In this document: positions 1-10,847 of the stretch, one piece after another | Position numbering within the stretch: the first letter of the stretch is position 1 | Layout: each line of letters opens with the position of its first letter | NCBI RefSeq assembly: GCF_029962835.1 | Contig: NC_080582.1 | Coordinates: forward strand, 76,690,177 to 76,754,176 | DNA from: Magnolia sinica | Taxonomy: Eukaryota; Streptophyta; Magnoliopsida; Magnoliales; Magnoliaceae | Direction of reading: 5' to 3' | DNA length: 64,000 nt | Notes under the pieces: generated by a model | Told to the model about the DNA's origin: nothing | Database searches by the model: none | Seen by the model: the letters and a program-made list of their open reading frames with translations, nothing else | Made by a program: the position numbers and the translations under genes

Positions 1-2
1 GA

Positions 3-158
3 TTGAAAATTGTTCACATAGACATCAAAGCTACGAATGTACTATTGGATAAGGATCTCAATCCTAAGATACCTGACTTTGGTTTGGCAAAGCTTGTAGG
101 ATGGCCTTTGATGGTTGTTGTCCCGATTGCAAATTCCCAGGCAATGACTACCCACTAA
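3..158 (+). pseudogene. Receptor-like kinase fragment (subdomains VIb-VII)
   Basis: The frame starting at base 3 reads [20 protein letters not shown], then [10 protein letters not shown]. This is the catalytic-loop to DFG segment of a plant LRR receptor-like kinase (LRR VIII-like wording, [19 protein letters not shown]). The catalytic-loop Arg of HRD is Ile here (HID), and the Ser normally before DFG is Pro. Kinase similarity ends at about base 98 and the frame stops at TAA 156-158, with no activation loop or later subdomains. It continues off the left edge. It is a captured or degenerate fragment and cannot encode a kinase. Which receptor kinase it came from cannot be told from 32 residues. 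Confidence 0.75.
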
Positions 159-1819
159 GTGAGTTCACGCAACTCATGTCCCTTCCTAGCATGAGCTTCA
201 TGCTTTGTTTTCACCATCCTTCATCAAAATCATGAGCTTCCTTTAAAATGTTATAAATAGTTCTCTGTTCATGCATCAAGTGATATCAATGAACACTCAT
301 ATTGATATGTTTTGTTTTAGTTTTGAAAATATATCATCAATTGGGTACTTTTGTAATCCAGTTATCTTGGCCATATTACATTCTAAATCTAATAATGCCT
401 TTTAATGTTTACATAATTAATATTTTGCATTTCTCAATCCCTCAAATGTTTCTCAAAATTAAAACAACAATGGAATGTGCACATTATACGTATAATAGAT
501 TTTGCACTTGTTGCCCATAGGAAATTTTTTAATGGAATGTGCACCTTCTACATATAGAAGTTACTACTAAATGCTTCAGCAAACAGCCAGGTGCCAAATC
601 CTAATGATGATTGTCCAATTGATACATAGTCCAACAAAAAAGAATGTAAGGAAAAAAATGTCTTGATGGATTTTTGTTTTATCTATTCGCTTTGGTTTTG
701 AATAGAACTACGTTGTGGATAAAAAGAACACAAGCAATCAGTCACTGAGTGCTTCATCAATGGCCCTAAAAACCATTGCCAAAGATTTCATTTAGCTATA
801 GATTATGATTTGTGATTTGAATTCTCCAACACACCTAATCTCTTTAATTTAATCTTAGTTTTATAAGATTATGATTTGTGATTTGAATTCTCCAACACAC
901 CTAATCTCTTTAATTTAATCTTAGTTTTATAAGATTATGATTTGTGATTTGAATTCTGCATTTGGATGTCTTTAATTTAATCTCTTCTATTTTTATTTAT
1001 GGTAGTTCTATTTACTGTAGTCTAGATATCATCATCGATCAGCTAGTTTTGACCATCCAACCAATGTTTACCCACATTAAAGTTCACAACTATGAGAGGT
1101 GGGTCCACAGTTATAGACACCCATTACTCTGTTTTGAAATTTGCACAATACACTAGAGCTCATCCAATTGCAGGGCGGCACATACCAGGAACCTTTAGGT
1201 TCTATTCATGAACACATAATGCATTTTTAAAAGGATAAAGCATTAGCTCGATGATCCCAACCTGTGTTGATTGGTGAGAATGTATATATGTTCTCCATCC
1301 TTTTGGCACCAACACACTTTGTAAAATCATTCTGTTTCTTTTCTTTTTTCATGTGGTCACTTGGTCATCATATTTGTAGTGTAAGAATTCCTATCATACC
1401 TTTTAGTAAATTTGCATATAAATCTTAGGCTCTATTTGGTCATCACATCAATCTTTATGAATATAATTTTTTCTCAAACTAAATGGAGCTTAAGCCCTTT
1501 TTTAACTCCACCAATGCAACTTCTTGCATTGCTAGTCCCAAGCTCGGGTAAAGGAGGAGGGAAAAGGGTGTCAAGGTGAGTTGTGTCATTTTCTTCCATT
1601 TTATTTTACATACAACGTTAATCTTTAGGTCACTTGACTAATTTTCAAGTTACTTGACTAATTTTCAGGTCACTTGACATAGTCGGCATGGCCCATCCTC
1701 TATTTAGTTGTAAGTGAAGTTGATCTATGTACTTTCATATGACATGATATTTTAGAGGTCAGGCCAATTATCTGTCCTCTCCCATTAACTTTTTCTTCTC
1801 TTTGATTTGTGGGAATTAG
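159..1819. other. AT-rich sequence without recognisable gene
   Basis: Apart from the tandem repeat at 801-957 I see only AT-rich sequence with short unconvincing frames (longest about 70 codons). The region lies between two captured gene fragments and probably represents introns or filler inside the CACTA element. Confidence 0.4.
801..957. repeat. 66-bp tandem repeat, about 2.4 copies
   Basis: The unit beginning GATTATGATTTGTGATTTG starts at 801, 867 and 933, giving an exact 66-bp period. Copies are virtually identical, so the duplication is recent compared with its surroundings. Confidence 0.95.
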
Positions 1820-1944
1820 GCACAGCTTGCTGCACTAAATCAATTCAAATCTGGTCAAGTTCGTATCTTGCTTACAATAGATGTTGCCAGCCATGGTTTA
1901 GATATTCCAACAGTTGATCTTGTTGTGAACTATGATATTCCGAG
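1820..1944 (+). pseudogene. DEAD-box RNA helicase exon fragment (RH36/DDX49-like)
   Basis: An open exon flanked by AG (1818-1819) and GT (1945) encodes [19 protein letters not shown] followed by [20 protein letters not shown]. This is helicase motif V and flanks of the DEAD-box C-terminal RecA domain (usual TDVASRGLDIPTV). The wording [13 protein letters not shown] is most like plant RH36, the DDX49/Dbp8 group involved in ribosomal RNA processing. The conserved Thr and Arg of motif V are Ile and His here, so the piece is probably not under selection. No neighbouring helicase exon (motif VI HRVGRTAR) follows. I read it as a single captured exon in the CACTA element. Confidence 0.75.
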
Positions 1945-2180
1945 GTTAGAATTCTTATCAAACATTTGTATTGCTCTTGATGCCAATGTCCACCGGGACT
2001 GCTGCATTAACAATTTTCCACGAGAAAATGGAGATTTTCAAGTAGAATAGAAGACAACAATACATCCTAAACTGTTAAAGAAGTTCATCATGTCACACAT
2101 GAAAAATGTGATGGAGAAAGAGTATGGGGAAAAAAACACTAGAAACAGAGGATAAACAAAAGAGAAATCCTCCAACACAC

Positions 2181-2381
2181 CTCACCCAAATACTTCTGAA
2201 CAAATTCTGACCCAACCACTCGTATAAAAGTTGCAATTGTGTGATTAGCCACAGGCTTGGCGAGCATGGTTTTACCTGTACCAGGTGGGCCATAAAGCAG
2301 GACACCCCGAGGAGGATCTATACCAATCTGTTTGTATAGCTCGTGATGTGTCAAAGGTAACTCAACTGCTTAGCGAATTTC
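2181..2381 (-). pseudogene. 26S proteasome ATPase RPT3 exon fragment
   Basis: The minus strand encodes [20 protein letters not shown], the Walker A motif GPPGTGKT, and [16 protein letters not shown], then a GT splice-donor-like site below 2181. This is the start of the AAA+ domain of RPT3 (proteasome regulatory subunit 6B), a base subunit that unfolds substrates. The Walker A is intact, but EIREAVELP has become EIR-stop-AVELP (TAA at 2370-2372), and the AKAVANHT stretch has a Pro in place of the second Ala. Upstream the reading no longer matches RPT3, so one exon was taken and has decayed. It lies in the opposite orientation to the neighbouring captured pieces, which argues for independent captures. 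Confidence 0.85.
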
Positions 2382-2389
2382 CTGTTTTT

Positions 2390-5153
2390 TGACCTAACCA
2401 CTCATATGTTTTTGAAGGATTTGGACATATGACTCGTCAACCCCAGCATCCAGAAATGAGACTATATATCGTTGGGCTAAGATCATCTCTCTTGATTGGG
2501 AATGCAAATCTGACCAGTACTTAGTGTGTTTAATAGATCATTGGTGGATTGTCTTTTAAGTAATATTGACATTTGTTGTGATCCTGATATTTGGAATTTT
2601 ATTGTTAGGTTCATACCTTCCAACTTCTCAATTTTCTTAACAATAGCTACTCATAGGCATAGTTGATGATGGTAATGTTGATGCAAAGAGAGTTGTTTGT
2701 GATCTCAGCACAATTGCAAAATTTCTGAGGTCCTCATGGAAAAAAAAATAATAATAAATCTTCCATTCAGTTGCTATCTCTTCGATCTGTTGGTTTCTTC
2801 CCCTGAACTTGTCCTTCACATGCTCCAATGTGACTGCAGTGTCTTGGATTTGAAGTGCAGTCCTATGGATTTGATTTTTGTCCCTGCAGCTGCATCTACA
2901 AGGTATTTTTAATTTTATTTTAAAAAAAAAAAATCTTTTTGATAACAATGCTATTTGCATGTTCCCTTGTGCATAGAAGTTGGTTCGCTGTGCACGGACT
3001 AATTAAAATGATTATAAAAAAATTCTTTCCCAACTTGCTATTCACTTCTTTGCATGATGAGAGAGTCATTCTTCTTCATAAGCACAAACAAATGTTACTT
3101 TTGCACAAACTTATTAATGGGATCTCTAATTTATATTAATTGATTGATCAATGACAAAGACCTCTATCGCTTTTGAAAAATATGCAACTAAGAACTTTAT
3201 TGATGCAAAAAAATAGAAAGATAACTTTTTTGTTTACATACCAATTTATATATGTAGCATATGATTTGGCTACGAAGGATATTCCCTCCAAGATGCTCTA
3301 CTCATTGAGATATAAACCAAATGACAGCATCTAGAAGTAGATTTCCACAGTCCTTCAGTTATTCGACTCTAGAATCTAGAGATAGCTCCTACTAATGCTC
3401 TAGGGATAGCCAAAACACGAGCTAGATGCAACTCATATGCAAAATATATATCTATAAATTTTCTAGTTTTCCTGCCTATATTCAAATCATGTAATTGTAT
3501 CATATTGTAGGCATGGTTCAAGTAATGTTGACAAAATGGGATTTGCTTCGTTGCCTGTTTGGAATATGCAGACATGGAAGGCTATGGTGTATGTGGCCCC
3601 CTACTAACTTGTACTATTCAGATATTGTAATTTGGATCTTAGCAGCCTCTGCAACTGATGGGATGATATTCATATGTTTGGTATCCTTGTATATTGGCCT
3701 CCATTCATTTATTAATGATATTTGTACTGATATACAATTTAGTTTCATATTATTTCATTGACTATGACCTAAGTAATGCTTTCCAATCTTAACGTGCATT
3801 TTATGATTCCCTATTTCAAATTGAGCGTCTACTTCAAGGTGACCATTTCATATTGAACCAGAAACAACAACTTTGATACCTGAGCTAGCTGCACTCCAAA
3901 ATCTAGTTTTTATTTCTTGTTTGGGAATTACCTTCTTTTTTTTTTCCTCGTCTGCTTTTTCTGCAGCTGAACCTCAACCAGAAGTATGTAACTAAATATT
4001 GATTTATGGTTGGTTTTGGCTCCTTATTTGGGCTTCTAGATCTTACTTACACCATTCACTTGTATCAGTTCCCAACTACTTGACTAGATGCGAGTATCCA
4101 TACATCTTCATTTTATTGGTCTTTATAGTAAAAATGAAATTATGGATTGGTGTTGGTCCACTGGTTCAATCCTTTCCTTATTTTAATTCGATTTTCTGTG
4201 GAATACTTCACAAGCCTGTTCATTTCTCTAGATTTGGACTTTGGAGTGCATCCTCATTTCTTTCTATAAATCATGCTTCTATGGAACGAAATTTTTTCTT
4301 TAAATGCTATAGATGGTGAAACTTTAGCTTTTTTGCAGTAGTAGTAGTAGTCTCATCATGCTACTACCTTTTTGCCTTTAATAAATGAAGCTTTGTTGTT
4401 CAATCTCTTGTGATGCAAGTGCAATGGAATGATGAATTTCACCTGATGGATCTGAAAAACAATTTGTTGATTGTTACTTCTATTTCAATGATGGCTTTAG
4501 AATTCATATATGGAGACTTCAGTTACTCTACTATTCCTATGATATATGCATATATCTGAGTTGAGTTCTTCAAATATGCATATTCGTAATAACCATTCTC
4601 AACATTTATAGTTCTATTTGTTGACTCCGAATGGAGTAATACATCTATGGATTTTTTTTCTAAGCAAGACATTAAGATGCATGATAGGTTTGTTGTTTGA
4701 TACTGTTATTTTCTTGAAAGATTCAGGATTTTTTTAATAGACAATGGGTGCAATCTTAATAGACAAAATTGGAAGAAGGCTTCTTTTATAGAAAAAGGGA
4801 AGAAAAATCTATCCACATATTTATATAAAATAAAAATAAAAATTCCATAGCTATTCTCCCCCATCTGCTAGTTACAGATATTTATTGGTTCCTTTTATTT
4901 TATTTCAAATTTGTTTTGGTTATTTTATTTTGTTTTGTAAACTTTTGTCTCTGCATTGGTGACTGAAGGTGGTGCATTTGTAGTGAAACATGGTAACCAG
5001 AGGGGGGTTTTGCTGCTTCATATGGGGATGGATATGGATTTCATTCGGTATGGCTGTTTTTGCAAGAAATATTTATGATTGGAAATTTAATTTTAGATAG
5101 TGTAACTTATGAGTATACATACTGTTTTATTAGCTGACCTCTACGCACGGCAG
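2390..5153. other. Non-coding, possibly further captured intron/exon debris
   Basis: No convincing gene. Short exon-like peptides can be read (for example VDKMGFASLPVWNMQTWKAM on the plus strand near 3530-3590), but I cannot assign them. AT-rich composition with T-runs before AG resembles plant intron sequence, in keeping with a captured genomic segment. Confidence 0.35.
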
Positions 5154-5815
5154 GGTGGTGACAAAGGTCCTTTATATGGCATGGGTTCTGGTTCTTAGGG
5201 TGCATTTAAGAAGTCTCACCTCGGGCGTCGCTGAAAGCCGTTGCTTTTTTTTTCCTCCTGCTTTTCCTTGTGTCTCAATCTGTAAATTTTTTGTCCATTA
5301 TGTAACCTTTCATTCTCAAGATACCTGTAAATGGGACTGGTTGTAAATGATTTAGAGGTTGTGTTTGAATGCTAATTTAAGCCCGTAAAGGTCTTCTGAC
5401 TAGAAGATTTAGCCTAGCAGAATTTTTAATTGTTTCTTTTCTTTTCTTTTACATTGTTAGGCATTGACCGATATTCATAGAGGTCTTGATTACATACCTT
5501 GTTCAGAATTTTAATTTTCAATTTTATAAGGTTTTCTGCAAAATTTTAATTTTCAATTTATAGCTTTTGTTTCTTTGACGGAGGTCTTGATTACATAAAT
5601 TCAAGTATGATACACAGAAAATGAAAGGTCTTGCTTACTTTCATTTCTTTATCATATATTTTTTTTTCTCTTCTTGTTGTGTGTTTTATTATTCTTTTCA
5701 TTGCCTATATCAGGTGGAACGCACTGTTACTTACAATGAGCATAGGCCGAGAAAACCTCCCCCGAATTTGCCATCTCTACTTTTAGATGGACAAATAGTT
5801 TACATTGGCATGCCT
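5154..5815 (+). pseudogene. ClpR-type plastid Clp protease subunit fragment (two exon-like pieces)
   Basis: The exon at 5714-5815, flanked by CAG and GTAAGT, reads ERTVTYNEHRPRKPPPNLPS then LLLDGQIVYIGMP. This is the N-terminal junction typical of the catalytically inactive chloroplast ClpR proteins (PPPNLPSLLLxGRIVYIGMP); the ERTVTYNEHRP lead-in is most like ClpR4 as I remember it. A weaker upstream piece at 5154-5232 reads GGDKGPLYGMGSGS, then a TAG stop (5196-5198) and GAFKKSHLGRR, and may be the preceding exon. The following exons (VPAVTELVVAELMYL...) are not visible. The internal stop and missing body make it a captured fragment. ClpR identity is firm; the paralogue is tentative. Confidence 0.7.
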
Positions 5816-6339
5816 GTAAGTGTTTTAAAATTTCATTTGCATGGGATTTTTTGGCCAAGTCATTCCAAATGACATTTAACATAATCAAAATTGATTGTGA
5901 ATGTTTAATCAGTTTTGGAAAAATCGTTAGTTCTAGGCTTCCAGCAATGCTTTCCTTTTACTTTAAGCAGTTTGCTTTTTCTCTTAAGGATAGTTTCTGA
6001 TCAGCCACAAATTGGATACTTTTGAATTTATCATGCTTCTTTTTCCCCACCTTGCTATCCGTCAAAAACAGTTAAACACATTTGCAAGTGCATTCTTTTT
6101 TCTTTTTCTTTTTTTGTTCCTCGTTTTTCTTTTCTAGAGTTTCACCCTCTTAGTTCTATTTTTGTATTTTAGTTGGTAACGGGTGTAGCATGTCACTATC
6201 TTAGTGCTAGTAGAAGACATAAATATATTCATGGTAAAACTTTTGGAAGCGGTCTACTACCTTAGTGTTAGTTGTTAATACCATGTTGTGTTTTTTTTTT
6301 TTTTTTTTTTTTGCTTGTAGAATTATACATACAAATTTT

Positions 6340-7050
6340 GGCATGAAATTGCTTCGGCATGCCTTTTTTGGCATTTTTGCATATCTTTCTCAGTGTTTTA
6401 GCAACCTTATTGCGGTGGTCAAAAATACTTTTACCGGTGCTTTGATATGTCTAAACGACTTTTTGTCAGGCATTTACCGATATTTCTGCATATCTTTTTC
6501 CGGTGTCGTGGTAACTTTCTGCAACACTTTTTCCATCCTTTACCGGCACTTTTTCCATTTTTTATCAACGCTTTTTATAGCTTTTACCGGCGCTTTTTAA
6601 TCTCTAGTCGGCACTTGTTGCAACTTTTACCGATGTTTGTTGCTACTTTTACCGACATTTGTTACAAACTTCACATGCGTTTCTCATAGCTTTTACCGGC
6701 ATTTTTATAGTTTTTAGCGGCATTACTCATAGCTTTTAACTGGCGTTTCTCATAGATTTTACTGGTGTTTTTATAGTTTTTACCGGCGCTTCATACAATT
6801 GTTATCGGCACTTTTATATACCGGCAGTCACCAAAAGCGCCGGTAATGGATAATAAGTGCCAGTAAAAGTCCTTATTTTAGCAGCGGCCATCAAAAACAC
6901 CGATAGAAAAGTGTGACCGTTAATAAAAGATATAGTGACTCCACCCCCGCCCCCCCCCCCTGTTTAGTGGCACGTGGCCAACCGCCGGTAATTCTTATAC
7001 CGATGGTTTATGGGAGTTTTAGGGGCAGTTTTGGCTGCCAGTAAAGCATA
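6340..7050. repeat. TACCGGC/GCCGGTA subterminal repeat array of the first CACTA element
   Basis: Dozens of short degenerate units of the form TTTTACCGGCGCTTTT, TAGTCGGCAC or TACCGATATTT run through this stretch. They switch to the complementary form (GCCGGTAA) near 6840-6990, next to the element end at 7064. Such arrays are the binding platform for CACTA transposase. The reading frames across 6265-6689 are by-products of the repeat and a poly-T run and are not genes. Confidence 0.75.
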
Positions 7051-7064
7051 TTTTTCTTGTAGTG

Positions 7065-8136
7065 AATCTTAATTCACTAACATGATTTTTATAGAAAAAT
7101 ATAAGAATCATAATAGTCATGTCGAACTATTGGTTCGAGTCCCAAAAATAGGTAGATCGAATCATACAACATTTGGTTTGGTATGACGGAGATGTCCAAA
7201 AATCCTACAGGTGGAATGTAATATATATCCAGTGATCTTAAGGTAAATGTACGGATGGTTTTACGATCAAGCAAAAGGTTTAAAAGATATATGCAATTTT
7301 TAACATATACCCGTTAAATCATAATTACTATCTTTTAAGTTGGTCATGCAATATGTATGATCACGGCTAATGAAATCTAACCTGATAAGAATCTCAAGTG
7401 TTATAAAAGTTATGTCATAATCTGATAGTTAAGGATTCGGGTAAGTGGACCTATGCAATCGTGGCCCCTAATTCATGAAAAAAAAAATATTTATTTAGAC
7501 TTTGACACCGAAAAAAGTAAACTGGTGGTTAGGTTCCTTAAATAATGAATAAGCAAGTGTACCAATATTTTCTCAATTGAATAAGAGGTTAAAAAGTTAT
7601 AGGAAATGTATGACAATGTAATGTAGGGTTCATCCAAGAAAAGTGTTCTCCTAGCATGGTTACTGGTATCAAGTTTTAATATTTATATATAGGAGAAGTT
7701 TTAAATTTGGCAAAAAAATAAATAAGCAATGCATTTGAATGCCAATAATTTCTTTAATTTATAAGTCACTGTTAATTTACTTACTGGTGAAAATAACGCC
7801 AAGATAATTATGTTTGGATGTAAGCTATATAAGTTATTTATAGATAAGTTTGTTTTTGTATTTGAATGACCTACATGTTAGTTACAAATAAGAAACTACA
7901 TATTCACATCAGTCAAAGCTTAGAGTAGGAAATTATTCCAAAATTAAATTGACACATAAGAAAAATTCGCACAAAGTATGACATTTTGTCAAACTCATCT
8001 AGATAAATAATTAAGCTGACTCTTAAGCTAAACTAATTATCAATTGGGATATAAAAATAGGCCAACATATTCAAGATACCTGTAATGTAGAACAATAACT
8101 TCAGATAAGTAACAAGGAAACTAAAGTTATTCATTT
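7065..8136. other. AT-rich spacer between CACTA end and LRR gene
   Basis: No gene, RNA or clear repeat recognised. In particular no kinase domain is seen downstream (minus strand) of the LRR frame that ends at 8137. Confidence 0.5.
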
Positions 8137-10008
8137 TCAATTCAAAATATATAGTAATACTGTGGGGGAGAAAAACATACAAACAAACCACATCAACCAT
8201 CTTTTCCTCTTCATGCAAACTGGCACACGCGATATCGACCCACCTATATGTGGATTTCCGAGGAACGAGAGATAGGTGAAGTTTGCGAACCTTCCGCTCG
8301 TGGGTATCGGTCCATTGAAATCATTATATGAGAGATTCAGCCTATCAAAACTAACAGAACCCCCAAGCCCAACCGGAATCTCTCCAGATAATGAATTGTA
8401 GGAGACGTCGAGTGATTTGAGGTTCCGAAGCAATCCTAACGTGCCGGGAAGCTTCCCTTCGAGCAAATTATGAGAGAAATTGATCATGCAAGCGGAGATG
8501 CAGCCCTCTAGCTGAGGGAATATGATGCCATGGAAATAGTTTGACGATAGATCAATCTCCTGGACTGCTTCCATCTTGCTAAGCTCTAATGGCAGTGGCC
8601 CATTTATAAGATTGTGTGAAAGATTCAAGAAAATTCCCATATGGGTTAGTCCAAATATTTCTTTAGGAATTGCTGTTAATCTATTGAAAGATACATCCAA
8701 CCTGTTTAAGGACTCGCACCTTCCTATAGAAGATGAGATTCCAGAAAGCTCGTTTTCTTGAAGAAAAAGATCACTGAGGAAGATAAGGTTTCCCAGACTA
8801 CCCGGGACTTCGCCCGATAATCTATTTTTTGATAAATCAAGCTGATTCAACAGATTAATCTGTCCGATTGATGGCGGAATTGGGCCGATCAGCAAATTGT
8901 TGGATAAGATTAGCCATTGCAGGTTCTGCAATCGGCCTATCTCATCTGGGATCTTCCCATTGAGGAGGTTACATGATAAGTTGAGCACCGTGAGATTGGA
9001 GTGGTTGACTATGGTGGGCGGGATCGACCCGAATATCCGGTTGTGTTGGAGATGTATGCTTGATAAGTAGATCCCGAGCTGATCGATGGTGGTCGGCAAT
9101 TGGCCTCCAAGGCCCATTCCCGCCAATTCTATGGCCTGTAGGTGAGTGCAGTTGGAAAGGGCTTTGAAGAACGGGGCAAGATTGGTGTTGTGATCATGGC
9201 TCGTGAAAAGGTTATTTGACAGGAGGAGGAGTTCGAGGAGTTGCAATCTGCTGACGGTTTCGGAGGGCAGTTCACCGGAAAGTCTGTTGTTCTCCACATC
9301 CAAGCATTTCAAAATGGTGCAATTTGAGAGCGATGGAGGGAGTTTCCCACTCAAATTATTTGAATATAGCTGGAGGAACATTAGGTCGGAGAGATGGTTT
9401 CCCATCTCTGGTGGGATTTCTCCGTGGAGGGCGTTCTCAGAGAAATCTATGTAAACTAATGATGTGCAATTGTACAAGATCGATGAGGGGATGGTACCTG
9501 TCAGACGGTTTACGTTGAGGTCTAGATAAAAGAGTTCAGAAAGGAGGGAGAGTGAATCAGGGATCAGACCGTGGAGGAGGTTCCCGAAGAGGTTGAGTTC
9601 GTTGAGGCGCCATAGGGAGCCCAGTTCTGGAGGTATGGGCCCCACGAGGTTGTTTTCAGATAGGTCTAGTAAGAGGAGCCCAGTGAGATTGGCGAGGAAT
9701 GGAGAAAGCGGGCCGTGAATGCCGCTACGGTTGAGTAGGAGTTGCACCACACGTTGGTGCTGATGGTTGCACACCACACCTGTGAAGTTGCAGACATTGG
9801 ATGAATTTTGCCAGTCTGCAAGAATGGATTGAGAGTCTTGGGTCATGGTGTCCTTGAAGGCTAGGAGAGCTGCTTTGTCAGTGAGAATTGTAGGATGGTG
9901 ATGGTGATAGATCAATGGGTGGGCTGTCGTGTAGATTATAGGTAAAAAGAGTAGTAGACAGAATGTCTTCTTCATGGGTTGGATCTCCATGTCGATGGTG
10001 GCGATCAT
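8137..10008 (-). CDS. LRR receptor ectodomain protein lacking a kinase domain (At2g24130-like)
   Basis: An uninterrupted 623-codon frame. After the first ATG (10008) come alternative ATGs at codons 7 and 12. The third begins MKKTFCLLLFLPIIYTTAHP, a good signal peptide, so it may be the real start. Residues about 42-90 form an LRRNT_2 cap (DKAALLAFKDT...CNFTGVVC), followed by roughly 20 plant-type LRRs of about 24 residues (LxxLxLxxNxLxGxIPxxL) with an island-like NLAPFFKALSNCTHLQAIEL segment and many N-glycosylation sites. Wording throughout is closest to the LRR receptor kinase At2g24130. It ends with GNPHIGGSISRVPVCMKRKR and a short hydrophobic stretch WLMWFVCMFFSPTVLLYILN, then a stop. A full family member would continue with a transmembrane helix and kinase of about 300 residues. 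The C-terminal cap cysteine (usual LCGS) is altered to IGGS. It is either a truncated, decaying copy or a receptor-like protein acting as a decoy or co-receptor. The long open frame argues for a recent or still constrained loss. Confidence 0.8.
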   Translation of the reverse strand: MIATIDMEIQPMKKTFCLLLFLPIIYTTAHPLIYHHHHPTILTDKAALLAFKDTMTQDSQSILADWQNSSNVCNFTGVVCNHQHQRVVQLLLNRSGIHGPLSPFLANLTGLLLLDLSENNLVGPIPPELGSLWRLNELNLFGNLLHGLIPDSLSLLSELFYLDLNVNRLTGTIPSSILYNCTSLVYIDFSENALHGEIPPEMGNHLSDLMFLQLYSNNLSGKLPPSLSNCTILKCLDVENNRLSGELPSETVSRLQLLELLLLSNNLFTSHDHNTNLAPFFKALSNCTHLQAIELAGMGLGGQLPTTIDQLGIYLSSIHLQHNRIFGSIPPTIVNHSNLTVLNLSCNLLNGKIPDEIGRLQNLQWLILSNNLLIGPIPPSIGQINLLNQLDLSKNRLSGEVPGSLGNLIFLSDLFLQENELSGISSSIGRCESLNRLDVSFNRLTAIPKEIFGLTHMGIFLNLSHNLINGPLPLELSKMEAVQEIDLSSNYFHGIIFPQLEGCISACMINFSHNLLEGKLPGTLGLLRNLKSLDVSYNSLSGEIPVGLGGSVSFDRLNLSYNDFNGPIPTSGRFANFTYLSFLGNPHIGGSISRVPVCMKRKRWLMWFVCMFFSPTVLLYILN

Positions 10009-10120
10009 TTGTATGGAGAAAGCATCAGTGGCTATTTATCGCTTCCATGGCTGTTGCACCGAGTTTCCAGTGTAAGCGATCAGTGTAAGTTGTCTGATCT
10101 TCGTTGCGTCGAAGACCACT

Positions 10121-10129
10121 TATTTATAT
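10121..10129 (-). promoter_or_regulatory. Candidate TATA box of the LRR gene
   Basis: The minus strand reads CATATAAATAAGTGG here, about 115 bp before the first ATG at 10008. That leaves room for an 80-90 nt leader. Position and sequence fit a plant core promoter; no other support. Confidence 0.5.
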
Positions 10130-10842
10130 GGTTAGTGTGCATTAAATACTATCAATTTTGAGAGGTGGTCCCAACTCAGGATGACCGCATGTTCACAATC
10201 TGACGATTTTTAATAATCACATACATGGAAATTCAGTGTGAGTTGCACTGGGTTGAGGGGAGAGAGAGAGAGAGAGATTTCAATGGAGTTTTCTACTCAG
10301 GCTATGATTTGTTGTGGGACTTCGATTTTTGCTTTGCACGAGCGCGGCATTTTTATAAAGTGGGTGCTTATTCCTTTCCACGAGCTAGTGCGGCTTTTTT
10401 ATGAAGTGGGTGATTAATCCTTTTACCATTTTGGAGCATTCGACACCGTTAGATTTGGATTGATGGAAAGGATCAGTTGTCTAGATGAAGGCTGGATTTT
10501 GATGAACCGTATTGCTGTCTGATCATTAGTCAGAGGGCGATAGGAAGTGAGCCACAGGTGATTGCACTACCTGTTCAAAAGTCTATTATGCTGGCGGACC
10601 TACTTCTTAGAATCAGTCAAGCAATCATCTATACTTAGATATTGCTACTCGTGTTTCAGAGGAGGGAGCGGATTAGGTGAGGCACCGGACTCACCAGAGA
10701 TCGGTGCGACCCTAGCTGTCGGGCCAACCTTGATTAATGTATTCTATGTCCACGCGTCTGTTCGTTTTTTCATATGATTTTAACGCCTTATCTGAAAAAT
10801 GAAGCAGATAGGTGGACCATGCCATAGGAAATAATGGTGATG
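10130..10842. other. Upstream intergenic region of the LRR gene
   Basis: Holds a (GA)n microsatellite at about 10258-10277 and an imperfect tandem duplication of about 45 bp at 10337-10428 (CACGAGCGCGGC...AAGTGGGTG, repeated as CACGAGCTAGTGCGGC...AAGTGGGTG). No gene seen. Confidence 0.5.
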
Positions 10843-10847
10843 GAATG

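Larger units (their letters stand above)
1..7064. mobile_element. CACTA-type DNA transposon, right-hand part, with captured gene fragments
   Basis: The right end is at 7064. Read from the right, the terminus is CACTACAAGAAAAATATG, the standard plant CACTA terminal motif, and it is preceded by a dense array of short subterminal repeats (about 6340-7050). I see no matching left terminus between 1 and 6300, so the element probably starts before the window. Between the window start and the array lie short exon-like pieces of at least four unrelated genes (receptor kinase at 3-158, DEAD-box helicase at 1820-1944, RPT3 at 2181-2381 on the minus strand, ClpR-like at 5154-5815). I see no CACTA transposase, so this would be a non-autonomous, gene-fragment-carrying element. 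The right end is seen directly; that everything from base 1 belongs to one element is inference. Confidence 0.55.

Noticed and set aside
3-158. A pseudokinase gene with an HID catalytic loop
   Set aside because: Only 32 residues match kinase and the frame stops at 158; neighbouring pieces are captured fragments of other genes. A fragment is the simpler reading.
2093-2305. Second minus-strand frame overlapping the RPT3 fragment
   Set aside because: It is a shadow frame; only the overlapping one carries Walker A and RPT3 wording.
6265-6689. Phe-rich frames of 80-111 codons
   Set aside because: Produced by a poly-T run and the TTTTACCGGCGCTTTT subterminal array of a CACTA element.
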